64,000 nt of DNA from Ligustrum vulgare (lineage: Eukaryota > Streptophyta > Magnoliopsida > Lamiales > Oleaceae): positions 38,551,241-38,615,240 of the forward strand of contig OY743186.1 in NCBI GenBank assembly GCA_963555705.1. The letters are read 5' to 3'. The notes below the pieces were generated by a model. That model was not told the DNA's origin. It made no database searches and saw nothing but the letters and a program-made list of their open reading frames with translations. The position numbers and the translations under genes are program-made. Positions 11,361 through 22,451 of the stretch are shown in pieces; the stretch's first letter is position 1; each line of letters begins with the position of its first letter.

Positions 11361-14215
11361 CCTTTTTTTTTTTTTTTTTTATCGAAAAATGTAAATATAT
11401 AGATCAAAAATCATAATACAAAAACATCGGGAACTACAGATCAAACCTGCTATCACAAAAAACAAATCAAGAAAATAATCACAAAACTTGGACGAGGCCA
11501 ATTACAAAAATAAGGCATCATGCCACTACAAAGTCAAAAAGGTCCCTAAACAAATGCACTGAGCATACCCTAGAATAAGAGTGGGATGAACCAGATAAGT
11601 CCAAAACAAATACAAATACAGCAGACATACCCGAGAAAATAATGGGAATCAAGTCTTACATGTTCACCTTGCATACCCAAGCAAAAGGAATGATATAACT
11701 ACAACTCAATATTAAAACAAATTAGACTCTAATAGCTAAAGTTTCATAAAGACTCAAAACAAGAGGATAAAAGTTAAAAATTGTTTTGTATACATTTGTT
11801 TTGATCCTTCTCACCATGTTGTCTTCATTGGGTCTAAAGTCTTCAAAATGTAGCATATTTTGAGCTATCCAGATGTTATAGGCAGTAGGAGCAAAGGCAA
11901 TGTGTTTGCTTTATTTTTTCCAAGAAGTTCCTCGTCCTCATTCTTAATCCATTTGAGAGAACTAGAAATAGTCCCCATCGATCTCCTAATACCCATCCAA
12001 TCTCTAATTCAGTTCCAAACGTTGCTGCTCAAAGTGCACTCAAAGAATAAGTGAAGTCATGTTTCGAGTGGCCAATGGCAGAAACTGCATTCGGTAGACA
12101 TGTCTAAGAAATCCAGCTTCTCTTTCATTTGTAATATGTCCTTAATATTCAACCATAAGTGGAAGGAATGTTTAGGAGCAATGCAAGAGTTCTAAATGGT
12201 CAATGCCCAGACCCAGTGAACTCCCTGAACTCGAAAGTAATCATAAACTACTGTAGTGTCGAATCTGCCCTCAAAATTCCAAGATTTGATTCGGCTTGTA
12301 GAACCTTCTATGTTGCCTTCTATCTACAAGATATGTTCTCGCAAAGAAATAATTTTTTTAAAGAAAGGGGGATGATCTTTCTTGTCGACACACACAATAA
12401 TTAGGCCCTCTAAAATAATTATGGTGAATCCTTTGGAGCCAAAGTGTTTCCTTGTCCTCAAGTAAGTTACAAAGAATCTTAACAAGAAGTGCAGAATTCC
12501 ATCCCTTTAAATCTCTAAACACCAGTCCACCTTCAGATTTTGGGGTGCAAATATCCTTCCAGGCAACTAAAGATTTTCTCCCATTCCAAAGAAAGTTCCT
12601 ACATAGTCTAGTGATTTTATCAAACACACCTGCTAGAATTGGTAAAATTGAGAGCCAAAAGCATTCGATCCCCTACAAAACTACTCTAATAAGCTATGTC
12701 CGACCCACATAAGATAAGGAATTTTTCAGCCAAGCTGCAATACAATCAGACATATATATGATCCACTATCATAGAGTACTTGTTGATTTTCAATATTTCT
12801 ACAACCAATGGGATTCCCAGATATCGAAAAGGCAAGATGCCTCTCTAAGGATGTTAGTCATAGAAAGGAAATCCTGAAAATGTTGCCCATGTATACCTGC
12901 GATGTACAAGGTAGATTTGAGTTCATTAGTCTTCAGCCCTGATTTATCTCCAAAGCTAGTTAAGCAATCCAGTATGATACCAAAGGAGGTTTCATCCCCC
13001 CTTGACATAAACATCGAGTCATCGACATAAGCTAGATGAGTGATCTTCAAGTGTGCACACTTCGGATGGAAGTTAAATCAAGAATCCTTTGTGTTAATGC
13101 TCAAGGATCTAGAAAAGTACTTGAGGCAAAGGACAAAAAGTTAGGGAAAAAGTGGGTCTCCTCGTTGAAGCCCTCTTTTACCTTTAAAGAAACAATGCAA
13201 GTTGCTATGAGTCGAATAGAATATGTTGTAGTAGTAACATATTCTATAACCCAACCAATAAAGGTTAGGGGAAGCTCAGACCATGCAAAACCTATCAAAG
13301 AAAGTACCAATTGATCGTATCATATGCTTTCTTCAGGTCAATTTTAAGAAGGCATCTAGGAGAGATCTGCTTCCTATTATACCGTCTGATCAATTCTTCG
13401 ATTAAGTGGATATTTTCAATCATGCTACGACCCTCAAAAAAAGTTGACTGTGCCTTAACTGCAATATTTCTAAAAAATGGAGCAAGCCTCGCCACAGGTA
13501 TCTTGGAGATGACCTTAAAAGTCATTACAACACACAATTGGTCGCCAACCTTTGAAGAGTGATTTGATTTATAATTGTGTGGTTAATTTGCTTGAGAAGG
13601 GGACTCGATATAAAGAATTCATTAATAGCCTAACAAAAGTCATTACCCACAATATGCTAAGCTTTTTTAAGAAGCACGATGAGTAGCCATCAGGCTTGAG
13701 GGGATTTGTCTTCACCAATGCTATAAAGGGCGTCCCTGATTTCTTTTTGTGTAACATGTTGCACAAGTTGCTGGCCATGATGATCAGATATAGTAGGATC
13801 GAGAGAAAGAACATCCGGATCAATGGAATCACAATCATAGCTACTCCACAATAACTTACATTACTTACCATAGAAGATAAGGAACTCCTTTGCAACTTCA
13901 TCCTGTGATTCTGTCACAATACCATCACTCTTATACACCATTGCAATCTAATTTCTTTTCACATTCCTCTTCACAATGGTATGAATAAATTTGGTGCCCA
14001 TATCACAATTCTTGAGGTAAGAGTATTTTGCTTGTTGGAAGAAGAAACATAGTTCCGATTCACACAAACTGGAAGCAAGTTTTCTTAAACTAGAACCCTC
14101 AAATTGTAGTTCCAAGCTAGCCAACTGGTCATATAACCTTAACTATGCTAGTTTGAGTTCATCCCTAGTCCTTTCTGCTCTTGCTGAAATATGCGAAAAT
14201 TGGTTACTTTAAAAA
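11361..14215 (-). pseudogene. 5'-truncated L1-type LINE, multiply broken
   Basis: Minus-strand fragments in order read as a plant L1-type LINE ORF2. The endonuclease-RT linker is at about 14215-13905 (in other frames). The RT start is at 13537-13295 with KVISKIPVARLAPF, AQSTFFEGRSMIENIHL and LLKIDLKKAYDTINW. The RT middle is at 13310-13101, and the RT active-site segment YVDD lies in the frame 13050-12799 (codons near 13029-13018). The post-RT region is 12627-12358 (LCRNFLWNG...WKDICTPKSEGGL), and a zf-RVT-like Cys/His segment lies near 12120-12020 (CSFCHWPLET...HLFFECTLSSNVWN in broken frames). The plus-strand poly-T at 11363-11380 is the poly-A tail of this minus-strand copy. The endonuclease is absent and several stops and frameshifts are present, so it cannot encode a working retrotransposition protein. 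Confidence 0.9.
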
Positions 14216-14373
14216 AACTAATTGGTTCCATCATTAAAAAAAAATAAAAAATCATCCCTTCGTGGTTCTTTTTGACTCTTTTGGAACCAGAACCAAATGA
14301 AACTATGTCCATCCTGAAAAACTCACTATTTTAGAACTCATTTTCAAGAAAGAAATGGGGCTCAAACACAGAC
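14216..14373. other. Spacer, no gene seen
   Basis: AT-rich sequence following the LINE truncation point. No target duplication could be fixed. Confidence 0.3.
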
Positions 14374-14521
14374 TAATGCTTTGTTTGGTAGCGTGATCAT
14401 TATCATTTATAAACAAATTTATAAATAATACAACAATTTCTTGAATCACTTTTTAATCACATATTTTATCTGAAAAAATATAAATAAATCAATTTAAATA
14501 GCGATTAAGGCGACCGAATAG
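14374..14521. repeat. MITE, family A (TTTATAAA/AATCACTTTTTAATCAC type)
   Basis: It starts AATGCTTTGTTTGGTAGC and contains TTTATAAACAAATTTATAAA and AATCACTTTTTAATCACA, the core shared by more than ten short elements in this window. It has no coding capacity. The superfamily is not certain because no clean target duplication is visible. Confidence 0.6.
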
Positions 14522-14916
14522 ATAGTAAATCTTTGCACAAAATACATAAAACTAAACAGTAAAACTGTCGCCCTGTGACAGCTTAGTTAGTTGAAATGTG
14601 AAAATAAGAAATCTCAGTTGAACTGGCAGCTACAGGGCAAGAGTTTGAGGCAAGAGTTTGAATCTTACCAAAGGTATGGACGAGACTCCTTGCAAGCGTA
14701 GTTAAACAGCAAGCTCTCAACTCTGCTCTATTGAGGCACATTCCACAATTTACATCCTCTACAAATCCCAAATTAAGGGCTGTAGGGGCTCCTTAAGATT
14801 GGAGTTCAACTTTTTTAAAAAAAACAATAAAAATGGTATCATATGATAGTCTTTTCGATTGAGCCTCTGCAAAGCTGCAAAACTCATGATGTGATAAGAA
14901 AGATAACTTTTAAGTT
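14522..14916. other. Spacer, no gene seen
   Basis: A short minus-strand open frame (14771-14583) has no recognisable motif and lies in otherwise unremarkable sequence. Confidence 0.35.
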
Positions 14917-15068
14917 GTGTCCATTTGGTAAATAAAATAAACTGGTTTATAAATCACACAATTTTTCAAATCACTTTTTAATCACAAACATTTTTTCTCT
15001 CCAATTTCAACTACTATTTTTTTTTTACCTCAAAATCATAAATAAACTACTTTATAAACCAAACAGTG
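14917..15068. repeat. MITE, family A
   Basis: It runs from GTGTCCATTTGGTAAAT to CTTTATAAACCAAACAGTG, with inner GTTTATAAATCACACAATTTT and AATCACTTTTTAATCACA. Both ends carry the inverted TTTGGT/ACCAAA signature. Confidence 0.7.
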
Positions 15069-15226
15069 TTATCAGACAAAAGTTTTGCAACATGGAGGTA
15101 TTTTGGGAATAAGGTTTTGCAACTAGTGTACAACTTTTATCATGCACTTTTAAAGTAACACGACTTTTATAGTCCTCCCTTGGGGGACCATAAAAAAATG
15201 CCAACCCATCTCACTTGGAGGTGGGC

Positions 15227-15274
15227 ATTGGGTGTCAGGTGGGGCCCGGTTAGCCCCCACTTGACACCCCCAAT
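15227..15274. repeat. GC-rich perfect-type hairpin
   Basis: ATTGGGTGTCAGGTGGGG is followed by a short loop and CCCCCACTTGACACCCCCAAT, its near-perfect reverse complement. In this AT-rich setting the dyad is striking. It may be a tiny fold-back MITE or the remnant end of a larger one. Confidence 0.7.
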
Positions 15275-15960
15275 AGGGGGCGGATGCAGTTCAATTAATT
15301 TGGAGCTTTGACATAATAAAGAAGAGAGCTTTCCAATAAAAAAAAAATTAATAGAGTTCGTTATTCAAAACAAATTAACTTGGGAGGCCCAATGATATTG
15401 TTACTTTTTTGGCTAATCTATTATTGAAAACAAATTTTAGAAGAACTCTTTTTAAAACTTCTAAAATAAGAGGGAATGACTGTAATTGTTATAAACATCA
15501 TTGATGTTTGCATACAAATATTTCTTAAATTTTTGAAAAAAAAACATGATGATCTAGACTTCACTTTTTACTTGAGTGGTTAAAGATAACATGATTAGAT
15601 AGTATTACTCAAGTCAGTGTTAATATAATGTGGTGAACATGTGTTATGGTTTTATCGTGAACATGATTCTGACATGTGCTTCATGAAAAATTATAAAGGG
15701 ACATGTGTCAGCGTCATGTTCATAATGCACATCATAAAACATGCCTACCGTGGATATTACATCTACTATGTTACCCAAGTTCTAAAAACATAATACTAAT
15801 TTGATGGTACTTTTGTTTATGGTTCTAGTTACAAAAGAATTTTCCTTTTCTTAAAAAAAAAAAAAAAAAAAAAAAAAACTATTTTTAGATCAATTTTAGT
15901 AAAAGTTTTATTCATAAACAAAATACTTTTAAAAAATTATTAAAACAAGTTTAAAAATAA
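15275..15960. other. AT-rich spacer, no gene seen
   Basis: It starts with GGGGGCGGATGCAG, which resembles one hAT end without a partner. Around 15630-15750 two inverted words (GTGAACATG / CATGTTCA and GACATGTG / CACATGTC) form a loose dyad. A poly-A run lies near 15855-15878. Confidence 0.4.
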
Positions 15961-16134
15961 CTTAGCCCCTATTTGATGGAGATTAAAATTAATTTTTAGT
16001 ATATTTTGATAAAGTTAATGAGATGAGTGGTTGAAAAGTTATAGGATCTATAAAATATTTGGTTGACATTAATTATTGATTTAACTTAGATTAAAATTAA
16101 AATTTTAATTTATACTCTAAAACATGGGCTTAAT
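15961..16134. repeat. MITE, family C
   Basis: It starts TTAGCCCCTATTTGATGGAG and ends ACATGGGCTTAA. The interior has GTTAATGAGATGAGTGGTTG and GATTAAAATTAAAATTTTAA. Related copies lie at 25005-25126 and 34056-34206 (the latter inverted). Confidence 0.65.
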
Positions 16135-16239
16135 CTCTAAAAATAATTTTGGGAAAAATATATAAGTAGAAGCCTTTAAAGCTCACTTTTTAAAATTGAC
16201 AAACATTAAAAAAAAAAAATTTAAAATCAGGTGTTAAAA

Positions 16240-17100
16240 AAAATATGTAATTAAATATTTATATAATTAAATATGTAATTAAATGTGAACATATAATTTA
16301 TGGTCACAATCACAAATTTTATATTTCACAAATTATTATCTGTAAAAAATTATCAAAATAATCGATCACGACATATTTTTCAATCACAAATCACAAACAT
16401 TATAGGTCACACCTTATTTTTTGGTCACAAATATCACAAAACTTATATGAAACGACTTAATTCTCGATCACAAATCACAAAATTTATAGGTCGTGACTGA
16501 TTTCTTGCTTACAAATCAAAAATTTATAGGTAAAATCATTTTTATGTTACAATCATATTAATTGATTGTGATTTATTTCTTGGTCACATTTCAAACATTT
16601 TTTAGGTCACAAACTGATTTCTCGATCTCAAATCACAAACTTTATATGTCACGACTAATTTATCGATAACAAATCATAAATTTTATACGTAACAATCATT
16701 TCTCGGTCACAAATTATCAAATAAAAGGTCACGTTTTATTTTATTCACCAATTACAAATTTTATAGTTTACGATTTTTTTTCGGTACAATTAACAAATTT
16801 CTTCAGTGACAACTTATTTTTTCGGTCACAAATCATGAATTATATAAGTCACAACTTATTTTAGGTAATAAATTTCGAATTTTATAGGTCACAAATCTCA
16901 AATTTTATATGCCACAATTTATTTCTCAATCATAAAACTCGAATATTATAAGTCACAATTTATTTATCAGTCACAAATTTCAAGTTAATTGGTCATTACC
17001 TAATAAATTGTAAGTCGTAGTTACAAATTCAATCGCAATCTCAAATATTTTTAGATTACATATTATTTACTAGTAAAAAAATTATGAATTTATTAGTCAC
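16240..17100 (+). repeat. GGTCACAA-rich degenerate array (locus 1)
   Basis: About 0.85 kb is built from loosely repeated words of the type GGTCACAAATCACAAATTTTATAGGTCACGA, spaced roughly every 20-60 bases. The same array occurs at 35880-36330 and, inverted, at 54250-55060. All three lie next to a triplet-rich block, so this is a repeat family and not chance composition. It has no open frame of interest. Confidence 0.8.
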
Positions 17101-17745
17101 AGTCCATCTTAATCCTATCCCTAATCCCATCTCGCCTCAACGACCACTACTATTGCTAAACACCACCACCAAAACCACTATTGCCTCCACTACCATAACA
17201 ATAACCATCATTAAACACTATCAAGAAAACAAAAAAGAGAAACTAATCAGCAAACAACCAACACTCAGCACCATTGTCGCCACCGAACACTGCCACCATT
17301 TTACAAACACATGGATTTCCGACTTCACCACAACTACCACCACCATCGAGAATACTACCACCACCATTTACAGGCATCACCATCATGGCACCCACATCCC
17401 CACCGCACAAATTGGCGCACACACCATAACACATCATCACCACAACTCTAAGTAGCAACCAAATGAAAAGAAGACACATAGAACACAAAGGCTGTTGCAG
17501 CGCTCGTCGCTAGCAGCGATGCTCTGCAACTATTTTCGCGACGAGCAACGACGCCACTGCATCAGCCAAGAATAGCTATTGCGGTGAGAGTTGCAACAGT
17601 GAGGGGGTAACATGGTGGCGGTGCTTGTCGAGTATCCATTTGAGGTGTGTAATATGGCAGCGACGACGGGATAAATAAAAGTGAGCCGATAGTGAGGGCA
17701 CTTGCCGCCGCTTGGTGGTAAGTCAGTGGAGGGCAAATTTGAGAG
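17101..17745 (+). repeat. CAC-triplet-rich and GC-richer block (locus 1)
   Basis: Downstream of the GGTCACAA array the sequence turns into CACCACCATCA-like triplets, then a GC-richer segment with GCAGCGCTCGTCGCTAGCAGCGATGC (a dyad near 17495-17525). The open frame 17084-17455 translates to a Thr/His/Ile-rich low-complexity peptide with no domain. The same order of blocks is seen at 36331-37860 and, inverted, at 53570-54250. I treat it as the interior of a non-autonomous element and not as a gene. Confidence 0.65.
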
Positions 17746-17756
17746 ATGAAAATTTA

Positions 17757-18566
17757 GGTTAATTTCTCTTTACTGTTTTCCAGCTATTTTCCTGTTTTCG
17801 AAAATGCAGAAAATGCATTCTATTTTAATTAAAAACTGAAAATAGATTCTACAAAGAAAGTAGAAAGCTCAGTTTTGATGTTTTTCAAGCTTTCTTTACA
17901 AATTCGAAAAAGCAAAAAATGAGCGTTTTCACTTTTTTTTTTTTAAAAAAAATTCAGCCAACACTACTTTTGTTCCCTTTTACAAATTATCATTTCTAGT
18001 GACTAAAAAATATTTATTCCTAATATTATTTACAAACTATCATTATTCTAGTATATTATTTTTAGCTGAAATTTATCTCTAGCCCTTATTTGATTCCCAT
18101 TAAATTTATCTCTTTTTTTCTACAGTACTCAATCTCAATCATCTATTAAAAGTCAATCCATAATATTTGACTTTTCAACCAAATCTCATCTATATATTCT
18201 CCTAAAAATCACTATTCATTTCAAAAAAAAAAAAATCTTTTACAAATTATTATTTCTAGAATCATATCTAATATTATTTATAACTAAAATTTATTTTCAC
18301 AAAACTCTTGAAATTAGCTAAATAAGAACAGTTTTCCTCATTCAAAAGTCCTCGAAATATAATTACAATTATAAAAAAAGTTTTCTGCAAAGTTTCAAAC
18401 AAAATGTTTTTTTCAATTTTTTATTTTCGAAAATAGTTTTCAGAAATAACAAACCAAACACGTTTTCAACAAATTTGAAAACACACTAAAAATAGAAAAT
18501 AGAAAATAGTAAACGTTTTCAAAAATAAAATAAAAAAATGAAATATAAAGAGAACGTTGCCTTAGG
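17757..18566. mobile_element. TIR element with GTTCTCTTT ends, copy 1
   Basis: The left end GGTTAATTTCTCTTTACTG and the right end AAAGAGAACGTTGCCTTAGG are inverted relatives. The interior repeats TTTTCGAAAA and AAAACACGTTTT-like words. A second copy of about the same length lies at 34796-35605, sharing AGTTTTCAGAAATGACAAACCAAACGCGTTTTCA-like sequence. No open frame is present, so it is non-autonomous. A family-B MITE sits inside this copy. Confidence 0.7.
18080..18236. repeat. MITE, family B, nested in the preceding element
   Basis: It has the family core TTCTACAGTACTCAATCTCA, ATCTATTAAAAGTCAA, TTTGACTTTTCAACCAAATC and CCTAAAAATCACTATTCATT. Two further copies lie at 31238-31417 and 33586-33764. 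The other GTTCTCTTT element (34796-35605) lacks it, so it inserted after those copies diverged. Confidence 0.7.
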
Positions 18567-19115
18567 ATTTGGGGTATCTTGGGATAGTCACGATAGTGAG
18601 AGATATTTTAGTAGGGTGGTTGGTTGTTAATGGGGTAGATATACACATGATTAAACTTAAATTTTGATCAATGAAATGTAAATTTAAAGTGTTGGGTTTC
18701 ATACTTTCAAAAAAAAAAAATGCTGGGTTTCATGTAATTTTCTCAATAATTTTTTTTTTTTTGTTTAACTTTTCAAAATTCTTACCGAATGGACCGTAGC
18801 CATCTTAATCCAAACCGAATAATTCAGTGGCAAAACTATCCTCTTTCTTTCTATTTCGTTGGACACTTAGAAAGGTAACGATAATCTATTTCTTATCCAA
18901 GTGTAATATTATTTATTGCTCCGAACAAAGAATAACATACGCTAAAATAAATTCGCCACGTACTAGTCTTCTTTCTTCCCCCTTTCCCGTTAGTCAATTG
19001 TACTTCGATCAAATCTATGGGTGGTTCTTCTTCTCCATGTAAATCACCCAAGAGCCCTAATCGGGTCAGCTTCAACTCCATGTATTGTGCAACCAGGAGA
19101 GGTTCCAAAGCCCAA
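18567..19115 (+). promoter_or_regulatory. Upstream region and probable 5' leader of the gene at 19116
   Basis: About 550 bp without mobile-element signatures lies between the TIR element and the gene. The last 150 bases contain a CT-rich stretch (CTTCTTTCTTCCCCCTTTCCC near 18968-18989), common in plant 5' leaders, and CACGTAC near 18957. I see no strong TATA box. An in-frame ATG at 19017 would add 33 residues (see the gene entry). Confidence 0.4.
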
Positions 19116-19850
19116 ATGTCTTTTCTCAAGATTTTGCACATAATTTCCACCGTGCGGCCACCTCAAATCACCATGGCGAAGTCACCACTTTTCAGCTCAG
19201 AAACCAAAGAATCACGTGTAGAGAGCAAAATGAGGAAAGAAATTAATGGTTCTGGACTTGACTTGAACGGCGATGTTTGCATTTTGCCACAGATAGAGGA
19301 ATCTTCCGTCTCTTTGGCCGACGGACGGCTGAGCCCAGGTAGTAGTAGTACAATCATAGGAACAGTTGATCTGCCGTCTCTAAGCGGTGGCGGAGGTGGT
19401 GATCAATGCGTTCAACAAGGTGAAAAGACTCACGGAAATGACTGTGTCAATACTAGTGGAGTTTCTAAAAGCGTCCCGTACGATATGAACGGAAATAGTG
19501 ACAAGTGTTGTGATGAATCCGAAAATAAATTGGATTTACTCATTGAAGCTGCGAAATTGATACTTGGTGAGTTCAAAGACTACAATAATTCCGAATACAA
19601 GAAGCAAAACTTTGAGTTGAAGAGGAATAAAATGGTGGAGAATGAAAAGACGCTGAGGCGGCGAAGCCAGTGGTTGACGACGGCGGAAATTGGCGGAGAT
19701 ACTGAGGAAACGGGATCACGAGTGTTGCGGCGGTCGAAGCGGGGGAGAACTCAGGTTCTGCCAAATCGGTATAGAGACTCAGTGATTGAACCATTGACTC
19801 GGTTGACGAGACACCGGTCATCAGTCGTCCCAGCAAAACGTAAACAATGA
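19116..19850 (+). CDS. Plant protein of unknown function, paralogue of the gene at 28286-29119
   Basis: An intronless frame of 244 codons from ATG at 19116. An in-frame upstream ATG at 19017 would give 277. I prefer 19116 because the paralogue in this window starts at the matching point (MSFLKILHIISTVRPP here, MSLQRILRTISTVRPP there), and even the bases before the ATG agree (TCCAAAGCCCAAATGTC against TCCAAGGGCCAAATGTC). In the paralogue a stop lies four codons upstream. The middle is poorly conserved and Ser/Gly-rich and contains GLDLNGD, a DLN word weakly like an EAR repression motif. The C-terminal block RRSKRGRTQVLPNRYRDSV (about residues 205-223) is basic and strongly shared, and the tail ends AKRKQ, so nuclear location is plausible but inferred. 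I do not recognise a named domain and propose no biochemical role. The frame is intact, with no sign of a transposon origin. Confidence 0.75.
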   Translation: MSFLKILHIISTVRPPQITMAKSPLFSSETKESRVESKMRKEINGSGLDLNGDVCILPQIEESSVSLADGRLSPGSSSTIIGTVDLPSLSGGGGGDQCVQQGEKTHGNDCVNTSGVSKSVPYDMNGNSDKCCDESENKLDLLIEAAKLILGEFKDYNNSEYKKQNFELKRNKMVENEKTLRRRSQWLTTAEIGGDTEETGSRVLRRSKRGRTQVLPNRYRDSVIEPLTRLTRHRSSVVPAKRKQ

Positions 19851-20195
19851 AATTTACTGGTATCCCTTTTGTATTTTTAAATTTCTGTTTTTGTGTTTTT
19901 ATTTCAAAAATCGTAGCAGTAACAGAAGAATTTCTTTCAACCAATCTTGTTTTTATTAAACACCGTTCTTTTATACTGGTTACAATATATAAATAATATA
20001 TTTTCTCAAACTATTTTTTAACTACTTATTTTACCTAAAAAAATACCCAAAAATACAAAAAAATTTGACACCGAGACCGCCGAACGATCTATTTGTAGTC
20101 ATGGCTATTAATGTTTAGTCCATAACTATTTATAAACAAAATATTTTTTCGAACCACTTTTTAACAAAGCATATTTTTCAAAAAAACTTTTCAAA
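19851..20195. other. 3' flank of the gene, MITE fragments
   Basis: T-rich sequence follows the stop (possible 3' UTR). Two adjacent family-A-like fragments follow at about 19970-20200, each with a TTTTTAAC(T/A)A core and no clear ends. Confidence 0.4.
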
Positions 20196-20358
20196 TGTAT
20201 AAACTAGAAAGAAGAAATAAAGAGGTGAATGAACTTGCGTATATTATTATCAATCAAAGCCACATATATATGGGGGAATAAATGATACATAAGGTAATAA
20301 TACTTAAGATTACATGAGTACAACTATCATTCACTAATACAATATAATATTTACAACA
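20196..20358 (-). repeat. Copia-type LTR fragment with adjacent polypurine tract
   Basis: On the minus strand an LTR would start TGTTGTAAATATTATATTG at 20358, immediately downstream of a purine tract AAGAGGAAG (plus strand CTTCCTCTT, 20359-20367). A plausible far end CA (plus strand TG) lies at 20196. Minus-strand copia RNase H coding sequence lies just beyond, in the right order (RNase H, purine tract, 3' LTR). Confidence 0.6.
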
Positions 20359-21220
20359 CTTCCTCTTAAATGACATAATATAAAATATTTACCTCATTAA
20401 AATCTTGTTTGATAAAAACTTAATGGGAAAAAATATCAAACAAAAAAAAAATAGTATAGTTATTCTTGGAGTATTAAGATTAATGTTAGTTGTTAATCAC
20501 GTTGTGATTCTAGCAAAATTCAAAACACAATGAGACAAAATCTTGATTAAGAAAAAAGAGTACATCTACTCTTCTTGATGTTTGATCGTTGTAATTCAAT
20601 GAATCGTCGCATTCCAATCTTGCGAACCAGTTTCTTGAATGTAGATGTTGTCAGTGCTTTTGTTAATAAATCTGCTACATTGTTACTTAAGTAAATTTGT
20701 TGAAAATTCTGGAGTATTTTAATGCTGCCCGTTAAAATCGTGTTAGAAAAACTCAGTGGGACAAAATCTGAACGATAGGAAAAGAGTGTAGTTATTCCCT
20801 CTAATTCAATCTGTATTGAATCATTCATATCTTGATCTTCAGGAATCTCATATATGAGAGTATATCAATAGATATATGAAAATCTATGACTTATATATTA
20901 TGATGATCATAAAATCAGAAAAATATTCTCCATGTAATATCATTGTACAGAGAAAATGCTTCATTATTACTTGAAATTTGTATATCATGTTTATCGATTT
21001 TTCAAGTGTCTTTGAAATTTCTTCAAAAGATCCAATCATATTTAAATTATCAACGATGATAATAACAAATACAAATATTGATCTTTGTATCATTTAGACA
21101 TTATTGATCATTCTTAATCAATACGTTATAACAGTTATCTCATTAAAAACGAAAATCATGTGAGACAAAATATCAGTTAAGGAATAAAGAGTAGCGTATA
21201 TTTGCTTCCCCTCACGAGAA
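20359..21220 (-). pseudogene. Ty1/copia pol 3' end remnant (RNase H C-terminus)
   Basis: The minus-strand frame 20828-20547 ends with LSNNVADLLTKALTTSTFKK and LVRKIGMRRF, the conserved C-terminal signature of plant copia RNase H. The non-coding tail after it (plus strand 20385-20580) and a second copy at about 21140-21220 share CTCATTAAAA and TGAGACAAAAT words typical of the region before copia 3' LTRs. The rest of pol, integrase and gag are missing. Further upstream sequence (20830-21100) is too decayed to assign. Confidence 0.75.
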
Positions 21221-21684
21221 TATTACAATTATATTGATATTACATATAATTATTTCAATGGTAATCCAATTTTATCTCGAAAATGTTAAATTCTTTATTT
21301 TAAAAAAAAAAAAAAATACCAAATAGTGGCGTGTCCTACTTTGTTATCTTGACTTGTTCATTGCTTCATAGAATTTCTCAAGGGATCGAGAGATGGTTCA
21401 ATTCAACCTACAGGCATATTTGGTATCTATAAGGTGGTCCCAAATTGAAATTGTCATTCTAAATTACTTGATTAGACTGGCCATAATATATCATGTTTAG
21501 GAATTGAAGCACCGCTTGGGAAGTACAATACCTAAATTGATGGTCCTTATCCAACAAATGCTAGCTGACCAAGCAAAAATAAAAATAAATAAATAAATAA
21601 ATAAAATCACAATGCCCATCGTCCACTCCCCTCCAAAACAATACTTAGGGTGTTGAAAAATGAGGTGGAATTCCAATTTCCTTA
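21221..21684. other. AT-rich spacer, no gene seen
   Basis: A poly-A run lies at 21302-21316 and an (AAAT)n run near 21580-21605. No coding or element signal was found. Confidence 0.4.
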
Positions 21685-21892
21685 TAGGCGGAGCTAGAGT
21701 GAAAAATTTGTTTGGGGGGGGAGGGGGGGGGGGGGGGGAATTAGTAGGAAGTCAATTTAGTATGAGCAAAACAACAAATAAATCAGAAGTGAAAATACAA
21801 AAAAAATAAAATGTACTAAATTACAAAAAATTATAAACTTCAGTGGGGCAGATGACCTCATTGCCCCTGGAGCAAATCCGCCCTTGCCCATA
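21685..21892. mobile_element. Degenerate hAT-type MITE with a long poly-G tract
   Basis: The ends AGGCGGAGCTAGAGTG and CCCCTGGAGCAAATCCGCCC are inverted relatives of the GGGGCGGA hAT ends seen elsewhere in the window. A run of about 24 nearly uninterrupted G (21714-21738) follows the left end. No target duplication was resolved. Confidence 0.55.
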
Positions 21893-22204
21893 CCACTTAA
21901 GGAATACAACTTCCTTGAATTTAAGGAAAATATAGTTAATTAGTGAGTAGGTGAAATTCAAATTTCATGGGGAATTAGTAGGAAGTCAATTTAGTATGGG
22001 CAAAACAACAAATAAATCAGAAGTGAAAATACAAAAAAAAAAAATTGTACTAAATTACAAAAAATTATAAACTTCAGTGGGGCAGATGACCTCATTGCCC
22101 CTGGAGCAAATCCGCCCTTGCCCATACCACTTAAGGAATACAACTTCCTTGAATTTAAGGAAAATGTAGTTAATTAGTGAGTAGGTGAAATTCAAATTTC
22201 ATGG
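21739..22204. repeat. 234-bp tandem duplication covering part of a MITE and its flank
   Basis: AATTAGTAGGAAGTCAATTT begins at 21739 and again at 21973. Both copies continue through the MITE right end and the adjacent flank (ACTTAAGGAATACAACTTCC, then GTGAAATTCAAATTTCATGG) with only a few differences, so the duplication is recent relative to the MITE. Confidence 0.9.
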
Positions 22205-22451
22205 AAAATAAAAGTGTGTTTGATTGGAATATGAAAACTTTAACTGAAAAATATATTTTTTCATGAAAATCCAATGACTATCAAACACACCCTTAATTAA
22301 AAAAAAATAATATCTAGCATTATGGTGATTAATACTCCATCCGTCCCAAAAAGAAAGTCCTACAGTTATTTTCACATGTACTAAGAAATGGTTGTTAGTA
22401 TAGTTAATGTATTAAATTTTATCAATATTTTTCATTTATACTCTTTATCCC

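Noticed and set aside
17084..17455. Thr/His-rich 123-codon frame
   Set aside because: Low-complexity translation of CAC triplets in a repeated element. Similar frames at the other two loci are not homologous proteins.
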